Positions 50,359 through 58,866 of a stretch of DNA of 64,000 nt are shown piece after piece. The notes under the pieces are model-generated. The model was not told the DNA's origin. It saw only the letters and a list, made by a program, of their open reading frames with translations, and did not search any database. A program made the position numbers and the translations under genes. The first letter of the stretch is position 1. The number at the start of each line of letters is the position of its first letter. The DNA is from JAXDTI01 sp034090045 (GTDB taxonomy: Bacteria; Actinomycetota; Actinomycetes; Actinomycetales; Actinomycetaceae), in the NCBI GenBank assembly GCA_034090045.1, contig JAXDTI010000002.1, positions 190,395 through 254,394 of the forward strand, given 5' to 3'.

Positions 50359-51705
50359 TCAGGGACGCCGCTCAGGCCCCTTAACCCTCAACATCAACAG
50401 GAACCCAGCGAGCAAAATCAACGCGATACCCAGAATCCCCCAATACTGCGCAGAAACACCCACCGGCACAAACAACTTGCCAATTGTTACCATGACCAGG
50501 AACATCAGCGGCGAAAGGAATGACACTGCCCGACCGGTCGTCGCATATAGTCCAAAGATTTCGCCCTCGCGACCAGACGGAATCATGCGTGAAAGGAACG
50601 AACGCGCAGCGGATTGTGTCGGTCCAACAAAAACACACAGGGTCATGCCGAAAATCCAGAACACCGTTTTCCCGCCACTGTGCCCAAAAAATACCACTAA
50701 AGCCAAAACCACCATCGCAGCTAGCGAAAACATCATTACTGCTTTCGGACCGAAACGGTCATCGAGCACCCCGAAACCGATAGTAGCCACACCCGCAACC
50801 AGGTTAGCGATAATCGCAAACACCATCACGTCACCGCTGCTGAACCCGAAAGTACCAGCAGCTAAAATCGCGCCATAGGTGAATACCCCGGCCAGACCGT
50901 CACGGAAAATAGCAGAAGCAATCAGGAATTTCAGTGTTTGAGGCGATTCCCGGGCGATGGTTTTCACCGTCTCCCACAGCAGCCTATAGGACGTTGCCAA
51001 TGACTCCCGCGCTGCAGCCTCGGAACCGGGCACCTCTCGCCCTCGAATCTTGAGTAAAACCGGCAGCGCAAACACCAGGTACCAAAGCGCCGAAAGCACC
51101 ATTGAAATGCGGATATTCATATTGTTTTCGCCGCTGACCCCGAACCAGCCAACTTCGGGACTGATGAAACCTATATATAAAATCAGCAGCAAACCTATAC
51201 CGCCAACATAGCCCATACCCCAGCCAAAACCAGAAACCCTGCCGGTGTTTTCCGGTGTAGCAATCCGGGAAAGCATCGCGTTGTAGTTCACGGAGGCAAA
51301 CTCGAAGAATATATTGCCCAACCCCAGCATCGCTACCCCCAGCCAGAGCGCGCCTATCGAGCCGAGCATCGAACCCGGCCAGACGAAATACATTCCCAGC
51401 ATCGCCGCAATCACCAGACCGGTGAACACGCCGAGCAGTAGGGTGCCTTTACCTTGACGATCGGCGCGCTGACCGGTGATGGGTGCAAAAACCGCTATGA
51501 TGAAACCCGCGATGGTCAAGCCAATCGAGAGAATCTGACTGGCGGTGTCCTTGTCGGTGAACAGTCCATCGGTGGTGAGGTAGACCGAAAACACGAAAGT
51601 CGTGGCTACCGCGTTAAACGCAGCCGATCCCCAGTCCCACAACGACCACGCCACAACCCGCGAGTTGAACAACTGTTTATTAGGAGGCGGTGCGGTCTCA
51701 ATCAT
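50359..51705 (-). CDS. MFS transporter, UMF1/Atg22-type
   Basis: Membrane transporter of 448 residues with about 12 helices. WSLWDWGSAAFNAVATTFVFSVYLT at the N-terminus, APITGQRADRQGKG, and FEFASVNYNAMLSRIATPENTGRVSGFGWGMGYVGG are features of UMF1-type MFS proteins, related to fungal Atg22 vacuolar effluxers. The second half contains VGPTQSAARSFLSRMIPSGREGEIFGLYATTGRA. AGGAAGGA precedes the ATG. Substrate unknown. A family 2 palindromic element lies just upstream. Confidence 0.9.
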   Translation of the reverse strand: MIETAPPPNKQLFNSRVVAWSLWDWGSAAFNAVATTFVFSVYLTTDGLFTDKDTASQILSIGLTIAGFIIAVFAPITGQRADRQGKGTLLLGVFTGLVIAAMLGMYFVWPGSMLGSIGALWLGVAMLGLGNIFFEFASVNYNAMLSRIATPENTGRVSGFGWGMGYVGGIGLLLILYIGFISPEVGWFGVSGENNMNIRISMVLSALWYLVFALPVLLKIRGREVPGSEAAARESLATSYRLLWETVKTIARESPQTLKFLIASAIFRDGLAGVFTYGAILAAGTFGFSSGDVMVFAIIANLVAGVATIGFGVLDDRFGPKAVMMFSLAAMVVLALVVFFGHSGGKTVFWIFGMTLCVFVGPTQSAARSFLSRMIPSGREGEIFGLYATTGRAVSFLSPLMFLVMVTIGKLFVPVGVSAQYWGILGIALILLAGFLLMLRVKGPERRP

Positions 51706-51785
51706 TCGGATTCCTTCCTGTTAGTTTCCACTCTATCGGCTACACCGAAAAGCTGATAAAACTGACAGCCTGGATCAACAGATGT

Positions 51786-51945
51786 GCACGAGTGAACATG
51801 GGTGTAGCACGAGTGAACATAGGTCAACGCTGTTTTCACGGTTACGAACAATACGCTTAAGCATTTTCGCAGGTGGGAGGGGTTGGTTGTGTGTTTGTTA
51901 GGTCGGCCTTACGTTCACTGGCGTCCGACCTATGTTCACTCGTGC
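51786..51945. repeat. Intergenic palindromic element, family 2, copy 2
   Basis: Left side has two tandem words, GCACGAGTGAACATGGG (51786-51802) and GCACGAGTGAACATAGGTC (51807-51825). The right word GACCTATGTTCACTCGTGC (51927-51945) is the perfect 19-bp inverse of the second left word. The interior is 101 bases with no ORF. Same words as the element at 14639-14776. It ends 15 bases from the ispD stop. Confidence 0.85.
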
Positions 51946-51959
51946 AATCGGTGGGAGAT

Positions 51960-52712
51960 TTACAACACCTGGCTGGCGGTGAGGTTCGCCCAGAGCAGGT
52001 CGGCTGCGGTGGTGATTTTACGACCAAGCTCATCACCGGCGACAATCAAGGTCCGCGCGCCAATCGCCTCAAGCAGCGCGGCATCATCGCTGGCTGCGGT
52101 AGTTTCGCTGCTACCGGAGGCAGATGCGGTGGCGTGGGCACGGTAAAGATCTGGCCCGGCGAATCCCTGCGGGGTCTGTATGCGGCGAAGCTTCGCTCGA
52201 TCCACGACCTGCCCGGCTAGTTCGCTACCAACCCGTCCATCGGCAAGGCACCGAATCGTGTCCGCCACCGGCAGACCGGGCACCACCGAGGTCGCACCGG
52301 CACGCACCGCCGACACCACTCTGTCGAATACCGCGAAAGTTTGAAAAGGGCGCGCCGCATCATGCACCAAAACGACACATTCTCGCTGGTCAATCGGATA
52401 AAATGTGCGAGCGGCGCGCAGACCGTACCACACTGATTCCTGTCGCGAAGCCCCCCCGGTAACCACAGATACAGGTACCGAAGAATCCGGAATGGCGTTT
52501 CGAAAAACATCCAGCGCTTCAGCGGGAGCGGTCACGACCACCCCGGCAATACCGGGCAAATCGAGCATGACGCTAAGCGCCAACGTAATCATCGGTGTGC
52601 CATTCACCGGCACCAGCGCTTTAGGCATTTCCATGCCGAGACGCCTACCCATCCCGGCAGCGGTTACAACTCCGATAACCGGGCTGTCACCAGCGGGACA
52701 ATCCGCAGCCAT
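51960..52712 (-). CDS. ispD: 2-C-methyl-D-erythritol 4-phosphate cytidylyltransferase (IspD)
   Basis: Third step of the MEP isoprenoid pathway. The 250-residue protein begins with the nucleotidyltransferase motif VTAAGMGRRLGMEMPKAL and has VTGGASRQESVWYGL, VLVHDAARPF and RRIQTPQGF. An Ala/Ser-rich stretch near residues 195-210 is longer than usual. carD lies 21 bases upstream on the same strand, the conserved carD-ispD order of actinobacteria, and the two are probably co-transcribed. ispF is not visible here. Confidence 0.96.
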   Translation of the reverse strand: MAADCPAGDSPVIGVVTAAGMGRRLGMEMPKALVPVNGTPMITLALSVMLDLPGIAGVVVTAPAEALDVFRNAIPDSSVPVSVVTGGASRQESVWYGLRAARTFYPIDQRECVVLVHDAARPFQTFAVFDRVVSAVRAGATSVVPGLPVADTIRCLADGRVGSELAGQVVDRAKLRRIQTPQGFAGPDLYRAHATASASGSSETTAASDDAALLEAIGARTLIVAGDELGRKITTAADLLWANLTASQVL

Positions 52713-52733
52713 CAGCTAGTCGGTTCCGTTAGG

Positions 52734-53261
52734 CTACTTGTGAGCTTTGCTGTCGGTTTCAGCGTCCGCCCCGCGCTGGGTGCCGGCTAGAATCACATCC
52801 AATCGGTCGGATGCGGCCTCCTCAGTCTCGTTCTTTGCCAGCGCCAACTCCGAAATCAGAATCTGCCGCGCCTTCGCAAGCATCCGCTTTTCACCTGCGG
52901 AAAGACCGCGCTCGCTGCCGCGATGCGACAGGTCACGCACCACCTCTGAAACTTTCAAAATATCTCCGGTGGCGATTTTTTCAACATTGGCCTTGTAGCG
53001 GCGCGACCAGTTCGTCGGCTCCTCAATGTATTCGGCTTCGAGCACCGCACGCACCTGCGCCAACCCCTCGTCATCAACCACATCACGAACGCCGACCATA
53101 TCCACGTTCGCCGCCGGCACCTGGATTGTGAGGTCACCATTCGTGACCTTCAGCGTCAGATAGGTAACCGTCTCCCCCTTGATTTTCCGATCCTGGATTT
53201 CCTCAATCACAGCCGCACCGTGATGCGGATAAACAACGGTCTGCCCAACCTCGAAAGTCAT
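52734..53261 (-). CDS. carD: CarD-family transcriptional regulator
   Basis: RNA-polymerase-binding regulator of 175 residues. The N-terminal CarD/TRCF-interacting domain is FEVGQTVVYPHHGAAVIEEIQDRKIKG, and the C-terminal helical DNA-interacting domain includes NWSRRYKANVEKI and LAKARQILISELA. It stabilises open promoter complexes at rRNA and many other promoters in actinobacteria. AGGTGAGAT precedes the ATG. Standing before ispD, as in mycobacteria. Confidence 0.96.
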   Translation of the reverse strand: MTFEVGQTVVYPHHGAAVIEEIQDRKIKGETVTYLTLKVTNGDLTIQVPAANVDMVGVRDVVDDEGLAQVRAVLEAEYIEEPTNWSRRYKANVEKIATGDILKVSEVVRDLSHRGSERGLSAGEKRMLAKARQILISELALAKNETEEAASDRLDVILAGTQRGADAETDSKAHK

Positions 53262-53364
53262 ATCTCACCTGCTCAAATAGCACTATTAATATGTCTATTT
53301 TACCGCAGATGAGAGGCTATTTCCAATCGAGTTTTCCGGGTAAAGGTCGCGCCGATGGCGCGAT

Positions 53365-54711
53365 TTACCCCACTGTTTTTACCCTGAAATTTCCGTGTGC
53401 CGCATCAATACCCAAGCCAACTATCAGCAACACCAACACCGGTACCACCCACCCCAGGGACAGGTTCGCGAGCGGAATCGTGTGCTGCAATGTCTCGAAT
53501 GCGTCCGGCATGGTGGCTTGGAACAGCGAAAACCCCTGTGCGATAGCGTCGATCAGCCCGAAAATCGCGGCCGGCCAGAATACGCAGCGGTACGTGTAAT
53601 ACAGATGCCCGGGCACGAAAATGTCAATGAGTGAGACCAGCACTACTGCAATCGTTACCGGGTAGCACAGATACATGAGTGGCACCACCACATTCATCAG
53701 GTTTACCAGCCCCAAATTCGCTATGGCCAGGGCAATCAACGTGTGCGCGACGAGCAGCACCGTGCGCGGCACCCGCGGAAGCTGCCGGGTAAAGAATTGG
53801 ACCGAGGCACCTATCAACCCTACTGAGGTGGTGAGGCAGGCCAGTATCGCGATTATTCCTAGTATCCACTGGCCGGGTGCCCCGAAGAGCAGTTTCGCGG
53901 CGTAGGCGAGCCCCGTCGCACCGTCCGGTACATCCACGTCACCGATGCGCACACCGATGCTCGCCAAACCTATGTATACGAGCACCAGGATTGTGCCGGC
54001 AATCAGACCCGAAAGTGCCGTCGCACGGAAAAGCTCGGTACCGGAACGAAACCCTCGCTCACGCAGGGCGGTGATGATAATCAGGCCAAACACCAGGGAG
54101 GCGATTGCGTCTAGGGTGTTGTATCCGGTGAGCAGTCCAGAGACGAATGGTCCGCTCAGATATTTTTCGGCTGGCTCGTCGTGAACCGGCTTCAGGCGCA
54201 GCAGTGCCGAAACAATCATCAGCACCATTAAAATCAGCAGTGCCGGTGTCAGCCAGCCTCCGATTTTGTCCATAAGGTTCGAGGGATTCACCACAAAAAA
54301 CGCTGTCACCAGCAAGAATATCAAGGTGTAGATAAAGAGTCCGATGCTGCCGGGCCTGTCAGAGAGGTTGCCGATAGCTCCTGCCGACATATTGAATGAC
54401 ACGGTGGCAACCCTGGGCACCGCATAGAGCACACCGGTGGTGAGAATCGCCATCCACGCGAACACTACACCGGGGTAACGACCAATCCGCGAAGCGATAC
54501 CTTCCAGACCGTTTTCACTTGTCGCGGCAGCAACCATGGCGAGAACCGGCAGCAGCACGCCGGTGAGGACGAATCCTGCGACCACGGTTGCGGCACTGCG
54601 CCCGCCCTCTACACCTATCATCACCGGCAGAATCAGATTGCCGGCACCAAAAAACATCGCAAACAGTGCCAACCCGGTTATCAGGATTGAAAGAACCTTG
54701 TTTTTGTGCAA
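53365..54711 (-). CDS. brnQ: Branched-chain amino acid:cation symporter BrnQ
   Basis: Membrane carrier of 448 residues for leucine, isoleucine and valine. The N-terminus ITGLALFAMFFGAGNLILPVMIG is the BrnQ signature, and about 12 helices follow, with YNTLDAIASLVFGLIIITALRERG in the middle. Start is TTG, chosen because GGAGG lies 5 bases upstream and no ATG fits. It is not in an operon with neighbouring genes; carD is 103 bases downstream. Confidence 0.95.
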   Translation of the reverse strand: MHKNKVLSILITGLALFAMFFGAGNLILPVMIGVEGGRSAATVVAGFVLTGVLLPVLAMVAAATSENGLEGIASRIGRYPGVVFAWMAILTTGVLYAVPRVATVSFNMSAGAIGNLSDRPGSIGLFIYTLIFLLVTAFFVVNPSNLMDKIGGWLTPALLILMVLMIVSALLRLKPVHDEPAEKYLSGPFVSGLLTGYNTLDAIASLVFGLIIITALRERGFRSGTELFRATALSGLIAGTILVLVYIGLASIGVRIGDVDVPDGATGLAYAAKLLFGAPGQWILGIIAILACLTTSVGLIGASVQFFTRQLPRVPRTVLLVAHTLIALAIANLGLVNLMNVVVPLMYLCYPVTIAVVLVSLIDIFVPGHLYYTYRCVFWPAAIFGLIDAIAQGFSLFQATMPDAFETLQHTIPLANLSLGWVVPVLVLLIVGLGIDAAHGNFRVKTVG

Positions 54712-54791
54712 CGTAACCTCCGCGCGGTGTCTCGGTTCAGGTGTCCAGGCAACCCCATTATCTTAACTGACCGAACCGTCAGAACATAAAG

Positions 54792-54826
54792 GGGGCGGCA
54801 CCCGCGAAACCCGCGAGTGCCGCCCC
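54792..54826 (-). terminator. Terminator of gpmA
   Basis: Stem GGGGCGGCAC (54792-54801) with GTGCCGCCCC (54817-54826), extended by CGCG pairing inside. On the minus strand it is followed by CCTTTATG. It lies 13 bases past the gpmA stop. Confidence 0.85.
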
Positions 54827-54839
54827 GTGAAGTTATCGG

Positions 54840-55577
54840 TTATTTACCCTGGTTAGCGACGGCAGCGATTTTTGCTTCCGCGTCAGGATCCAGGTAGGTT
54901 CCGCCTTTCTTGACCGGTTGGAGCGTCTCTTCGTCCAGCTCGTAGAGCAGCGGCACGCCGGTCGGGATGTTAAGTCCGGCTATGTCGGCGTCGCTGATCT
55001 GATCCAGGTGTTTGACGATGGCGCGCAGCGAGTTTCCGTGTGCGGCAATCATGACTACTTTGCCGGTCTTAATCGCTGGAACGATCGTCTCGTTCCAGTA
55101 CGGTAGCGCGCGTTCCAGCACGTCTTTCAAGCATTCGCTGGCGGGAATCGGTTCACCCGCATAGCGCGGGTCTTGGTCTTGGCTGAACTCGCTGCCCGCT
55201 TCGATTGCGGGCGGCGGCACGTCATAGGAGCGGCGCCACAGCATGAACTGTTCCTCGCCGTATTCGTCGTGAATCTCTTTCTTGTTTTTGCCCTGTAACG
55301 CTCCGTAGTGCCGTTCATTGAGTCGCCAGTTACGCTGTACCGGTATCCAGTGCCTGTCGCAGGCGTCCAGAGCCAGGTTTGCGGTCATTATTGCGCGGCG
55401 CAGCAGCGACGTGAACAGCAGGTCCGGCAAGATGCCTTGCTCTTTCAGCAGTTCGCCGCCGTGTACAGCCTCCTCACGCCCGGTCTCTGACAGCGGTACA
55501 TCAACCCAGCCGGTGAACAGGTTTTTCGCGTTCCATTCGCTCTGCCCGTGGCGCAGCAAAATCAGTTTATAGGTCAT
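54840..55577 (-). CDS. gpmA: 2,3-bisphosphoglycerate-dependent phosphoglycerate mutase (GpmA)
   Basis: Glycolytic enzyme of 245 residues interconverting 3- and 2-phosphoglycerate. LILLRHGQSEWNAKNLFTGWVDVPLSETG contains the phosphohistidine, and RRSYDVPPPAI, ERALPYWNETIVPA and VMIAAHGNSLRAIVKHLDQ are family motifs with the second catalytic His. GGGGACAAA precedes the ATG. Followed by a strong terminator. Confidence 0.97.
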   Translation of the reverse strand: MTYKLILLRHGQSEWNAKNLFTGWVDVPLSETGREEAVHGGELLKEQGILPDLLFTSLLRRAIMTANLALDACDRHWIPVQRNWRLNERHYGALQGKNKKEIHDEYGEEQFMLWRRSYDVPPPAIEAGSEFSQDQDPRYAGEPIPASECLKDVLERALPYWNETIVPAIKTGKVVMIAAHGNSLRAIVKHLDQISDADIAGLNIPTGVPLLYELDEETLQPVKKGGTYLDPDAEAKIAAVANQGK

Positions 55578-55754
55578 TTTGTCCCCTTTTTCTGATGGTT
55601 TCCTCGATACCTTTCCAGTCTATCGAGGCGCCCCGGTACCCGCGCCGAATTAAAACGTGAGAATTGCGTGGGGTGGTATGAAAATGTTGCATGAACCCCA
55701 TAGTGTTTCGCGAGCTATATATCGACAATCTCGGTTGGCTGTTGGTCGTGGGAA

Positions 55755-56804
55755 CTATGGGATGCGGTGAACCCACCAGTCAGCGGTGAACTTCTCGCCA
55801 GCTAGCTGCCGTGCGGCCTCTATTTCTTCGGGCCGCACCTGGGAGTCAATACAGTTATATTTTTCGCGGAAATGCTGCATGAACACCGCTATTATTGCTT
55901 CGCGTGTCATGCCGGTTTGGCTGCGCATAGGATCGACACGCTTCGCCGCCGAGCGGGTGCCTTTATCGCGCAGTTTCTCCTGGCCGATCCGCATAACATC
56001 GAGCATTTTTGTGGCGTCAATGTCGTAGCTCATCGTCACGTGATGTAGCAGAACCCCGGATGCGAAACGTTTTTGTGCCGCACCGCCAATCTTGCCTTTA
56101 TCTGAAGAAATATCGTTGAGCGGGACATAGCGGGCGTGCACTCCGATCTGCTCTAACGCCTCCATCACCCAGTGATCCAGGAACTCGTATGACTGTGCGA
56201 AATCCAAGCCATCGACCAGTCCCTGTGGCACGTAGAGGGAGTAGGTGATGCAGTTCCCAGGTTCCATGAACATAGCGCCACCTCCGGTGATGCGCCGTGA
56301 CACGGTGATGTTGTGGCGCGCCACGCCCTCCGGGTTTATCTCGTTGTCATAGGACTGGAAAGACCCCATGACCAGCAGCGGCGCATTCCATTCCCAGAAT
56401 CGCAGCATCGGTCCGCGCCTGCCCGCCGCCATCTCGCCGGGTAGCACCTCGTCGAGCGCAATGTTTTCTTCCGGGGCGATAACCGGTCCGTGCATCACCT
56501 CGAATGTGAGATCCTCCCAGCCCACGGCTTTGCCCAGTGCGCGCCGTAACGCTATCGCGACATCGGCAGGAGCAAAACCGAAGAGCACGTCATCGGGTCG
56601 GATCACGGCATCTATGGCCTTGCCGATCTCGGTGGACATGGCGTCAGCGGGCAGACCGGTGAGCGCCTCATTTATGCGTTCCACCACGTCATCGGGTTCT
56701 GCGAAGAAATCTCCGGCAAGTCGCGGAGCCACTAACCGCCCGTCGAAAACCTCCACGTCGATAACAACCAGTTTGCCGCCAGGCACCTTGTATTCACCAT
56801 GCAT
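55755..56804 (-). CDS. Lipoate-protein ligase with N-terminal accessory domain
   Basis: Attaches lipoate to E2 or GcvH proteins. Of 349 residues, about 1-85 match the lipoate ligase accessory (LplB/C-terminal) domain (YKVPGGKLVVIDVEVFDGRL, LAGDFFAEPDDVVERINEAL), and the catalytic LplA-type domain follows (RFWEWNAPLLVMGSFQ, RRITGGGAMFMEPG, GKIGGAAQKRF). The accessory part is normally C-terminal in E. coli-type LplA, so the domain order is reversed. TATAGT lies 7 bases before the ATG, a leaderless start. uppP lies 34 bases upstream on the same strand. Confidence 0.88.
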   Translation of the reverse strand: MHGEYKVPGGKLVVIDVEVFDGRLVAPRLAGDFFAEPDDVVERINEALTGLPADAMSTEIGKAIDAVIRPDDVLFGFAPADVAIALRRALGKAVGWEDLTFEVMHGPVIAPEENIALDEVLPGEMAAGRRGPMLRFWEWNAPLLVMGSFQSYDNEINPEGVARHNITVSRRITGGGAMFMEPGNCITYSLYVPQGLVDGLDFAQSYEFLDHWVMEALEQIGVHARYVPLNDISSDKGKIGGAAQKRFASGVLLHHVTMSYDIDATKMLDVMRIGQEKLRDKGTRSAAKRVDPMRSQTGMTREAIIAVFMQHFREKYNCIDSQVRPEEIEAARQLAGEKFTADWWVHRIP

Positions 56805-56811
56805 ACCTATA

Positions 56812-56817
56812 ACTATA
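56812..56817 (-). promoter_or_regulatory. Leaderless -10 element of the lipoate ligase gene
   Basis: TATAGT on the minus strand, 7 bases before the ATG at 56804, in the short gap behind uppP. Confidence 0.5.
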
Positions 56818-56838
56818 GGAGAACGCGGGGTCTGGAGC

Positions 56839-57702
56839 CTAGACCGCGGAGATTACGCCGGTAACCAGCATCACGATGATTGCGAGCCCCAGAAGGATTC
56901 GGTAGCCGATAAATCCGCTGAAGGAGTGTTTTGAGACGAAACGCAGCAGCCACGCGATTGAGGCATACCCGACGATGAAAGAAATCACCAAACCGAGGAT
57001 TGTATAGCCCCACCCGACAGTCTCCGAAACGTTCCCGAACTCGGTGACAGCCTGCAGCAAACCTGCTGCTACCAGCGCCGGAATCCCCAGGAAGAACGAC
57101 ATACGGGTCGCAACAACCCGGTCATAGCCGAGCATCAGAGCCGCCGAAATCGTGGAGCCGGAACGCGAAACACCCGGAATCAGGGAGAAACATTGCACCG
57201 CGCCGATGATGACCGCGTCCTTAATTGTCGTGCCGGTCTCGGATTTGCCTTTACCGATGGGGCGTGCCCAATAGTCACCGAGCCACAGCACCGCCGACCA
57301 TATAATCAGGCCGCCGGCGACGAACCACATCGAGCGCAGACCGGTCTCGATTATGTCCTTGAAAAGCAGCCCGACCACCGCAATCGGCACCGACCCGAAA
57401 ATGATTGCCCAGCCGAAACGGTAGTCGGGGTCGCGGCGGCGTTCCGCGTTTCCCAAACCTCGCGCCCACGCCCGCACAATCCTGACAATATCACCCCAGA
57501 AATACACGACCGAGGCTGAGATTGCGCCGATTTGGATGATTGCGGTAAAAGCGACCACGCCGGGGTCGTTGATGGGCAGACCAAAGAGTTTTTCGGTGAT
57601 GGTCAGGTGCCCGGTTGATGAAATCGGGAGGAACTCGGTGACACCCTCAACGATGCCGAGGATGACGGTCTGCCACCAGGTTAGGTCTGTTGCTGCAATC
57701 AC
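56839..57702 (-). CDS. uppP: Undecaprenyl-diphosphatase (UppP/BacA)
   Basis: Membrane enzyme of 287 residues that recycles undecaprenyl pyrophosphate to the carrier used for peptidoglycan. The signature GIVEGVTEFLPISSTGHLTI is at residues 17-36 and PGVSRSGSTISAALMLGYDR supplies the second active-site motif. The start is GTG, 6 bases after TAGGGT, a leaderless arrangement. Full-length and intact. Confidence 0.96.
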   Translation of the reverse strand: MIAATDLTWWQTVILGIVEGVTEFLPISSTGHLTITEKLFGLPINDPGVVAFTAIIQIGAISASVVYFWGDIVRIVRAWARGLGNAERRRDPDYRFGWAIIFGSVPIAVVGLLFKDIIETGLRSMWFVAGGLIIWSAVLWLGDYWARPIGKGKSETGTTIKDAVIIGAVQCFSLIPGVSRSGSTISAALMLGYDRVVATRMSFFLGIPALVAAGLLQAVTEFGNVSETVGWGYTILGLVISFIVGYASIAWLLRFVSKHSFSGFIGYRILLGLAIIVMLVTGVISAV

Positions 57703-57708
57703 GCATTT

Positions 57709-57714
57709 ACCCTA
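57709..57714 (-). promoter_or_regulatory. Leaderless -10 element of uppP
   Basis: TAGGGT on the minus strand, 6 bases before the GTG start. Confidence 0.55.
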
Positions 57715-57838
57715 TCAGCACGCACACTACCGTTCGCTACCGTGCCTCGCCACGAGTGTTATAGGATTGCAGGGCGGTTCGCGCGTTTTCCAACCCTGGC
57801 GCGTGGCTGGCGAGATGCACGCCTCCCGAACCGCGAGC

Positions 57839-57911
57839 GCCGCCTTAGCTCAGTCGGCAGAGCGATTCACTCGTAATGAATAGGTCGCGGGTTCGATTCC
57901 CGCAGGCGGCT
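57839..57911 (+). tRNA. tRNA-Thr (CGT)
   Basis: Cloverleaf of 73 bases: acceptor GCCGCCT/AGGCGGC, anticodon stem ATTCA/TGAAT with loop CTCGTAA (anticodon CGT), T arm GCGGG-TTCGATT-CCCGC, discriminator T. CCA is not encoded. It lies between uppP and the TauE/SafE gene. Confidence 0.97.
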
Positions 57912-57945
57912 CAGCGTTCTATCTTCACCGCGAATCGAGGCACTA

Positions 57946-58776
57946 ATGCTGCTGTTTGAATCCATTTTGATAGGTATTGCTATTGGTTTGCTCGCGGGTG
58001 CCTTGGGTATAGGCGGCGGTATTTTGGCGATCCCGGTGCTGGTGTATTTGTTGGGGCAAGATCCGCACGCGGCGACCGCCGAATCACTGGTGATCATCTT
58101 GGTCACGTCGGCTGCGGCGTTGCCTTCACGTTTCAAGAATCATCAGGTTCGCCTGAGTGTGGGCGCGATTTTCGGGTTCTGTTCGGCGTTTGGCGCGGTT
58201 GTGGGGGCACGGTTGAACGCGGTTGTGAACGGTGATTTGGTGATGCTGTTGTTTGCGGCCCTGCTGGTGGGGGTGGCGATTACCATGTTGAATGGTGGTC
58301 TGCGGGATCGGCGGGCGGAGAACACGGCGATCGCTTCCGGCACTTCGCTTGCCGAGTTCGAGGCGGAGGCCGAACCCGACGATGTGCGTATCAGCTGGCG
58401 GAAAATCCCGTTGATGCTGCTGATAGGTTCCGGTACGGGTCTGCTTGTCGGGTTTTTTGGTATCGGTGGTGGCTTTGCGATGATCCCGGTTTTGGTGTTC
58501 GTGATGCGCTATTCGATCAGGGTTGCCGCCGGTACTTCCTTTATCGTGATTTTGGTGCTGTCTGTTACCGCGTTGCTGTCGCGGATTGGCACTGGCGTAC
58601 AGATTGATTGGCTGGTGGCGATACTTTTTGCGATAGGTTCCGGTGTTGGTTCCGCGATTGGTTCGCCGCTGTCGAATCGGGCGCGGGCATCCACTCTCAC
58701 CTTTATTTTCGTGGCGCTTTTGGTTGTGGTTGCGATCTATATCTGTATCACCACAGTTTTAGGTGTAGCTGTTTGA
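57946..58776 (+). CDS. TauE/SafE-family sulfite/organosulfonate exporter
   Basis: Membrane protein of 276 residues with two repeated halves: IGIAIGLLAGALGIGGGILAIPVLVYLLGQDPHAATAESL in the first and the parallel GTGLLVGFFGIGGGFAMIPVLVFVMRYSIRVAAGTSF in the second. The GGG-IPVL motif is the family hallmark. GAGG lies 5 bases before the ATG. Possible sulfite or sulfur-compound efflux is consistent with the CoADR-rhodanese module elsewhere, but no direct link is seen. Confidence 0.93.
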   Translation: MLLFESILIGIAIGLLAGALGIGGGILAIPVLVYLLGQDPHAATAESLVIILVTSAAALPSRFKNHQVRLSVGAIFGFCSAFGAVVGARLNAVVNGDLVMLLFAALLVGVAITMLNGGLRDRRAENTAIASGTSLAEFEAEAEPDDVRISWRKIPLMLLIGSGTGLLVGFFGIGGGFAMIPVLVFVMRYSIRVAAGTSFIVILVLSVTALLSRIGTGVQIDWLVAILFAIGSGVGSAIGSPLSNRARASTLTFIFVALLVVVAIYICITTVLGVAV

Positions 58777-58866
58777 GCTGACGGGGAGCCTGGGGTTTTC
58801 GGGGTATGTGTGTTATGCGACATCGACCCGTCATTTCAGGTACATGGTTGTGGTTTTCGATGGTGC

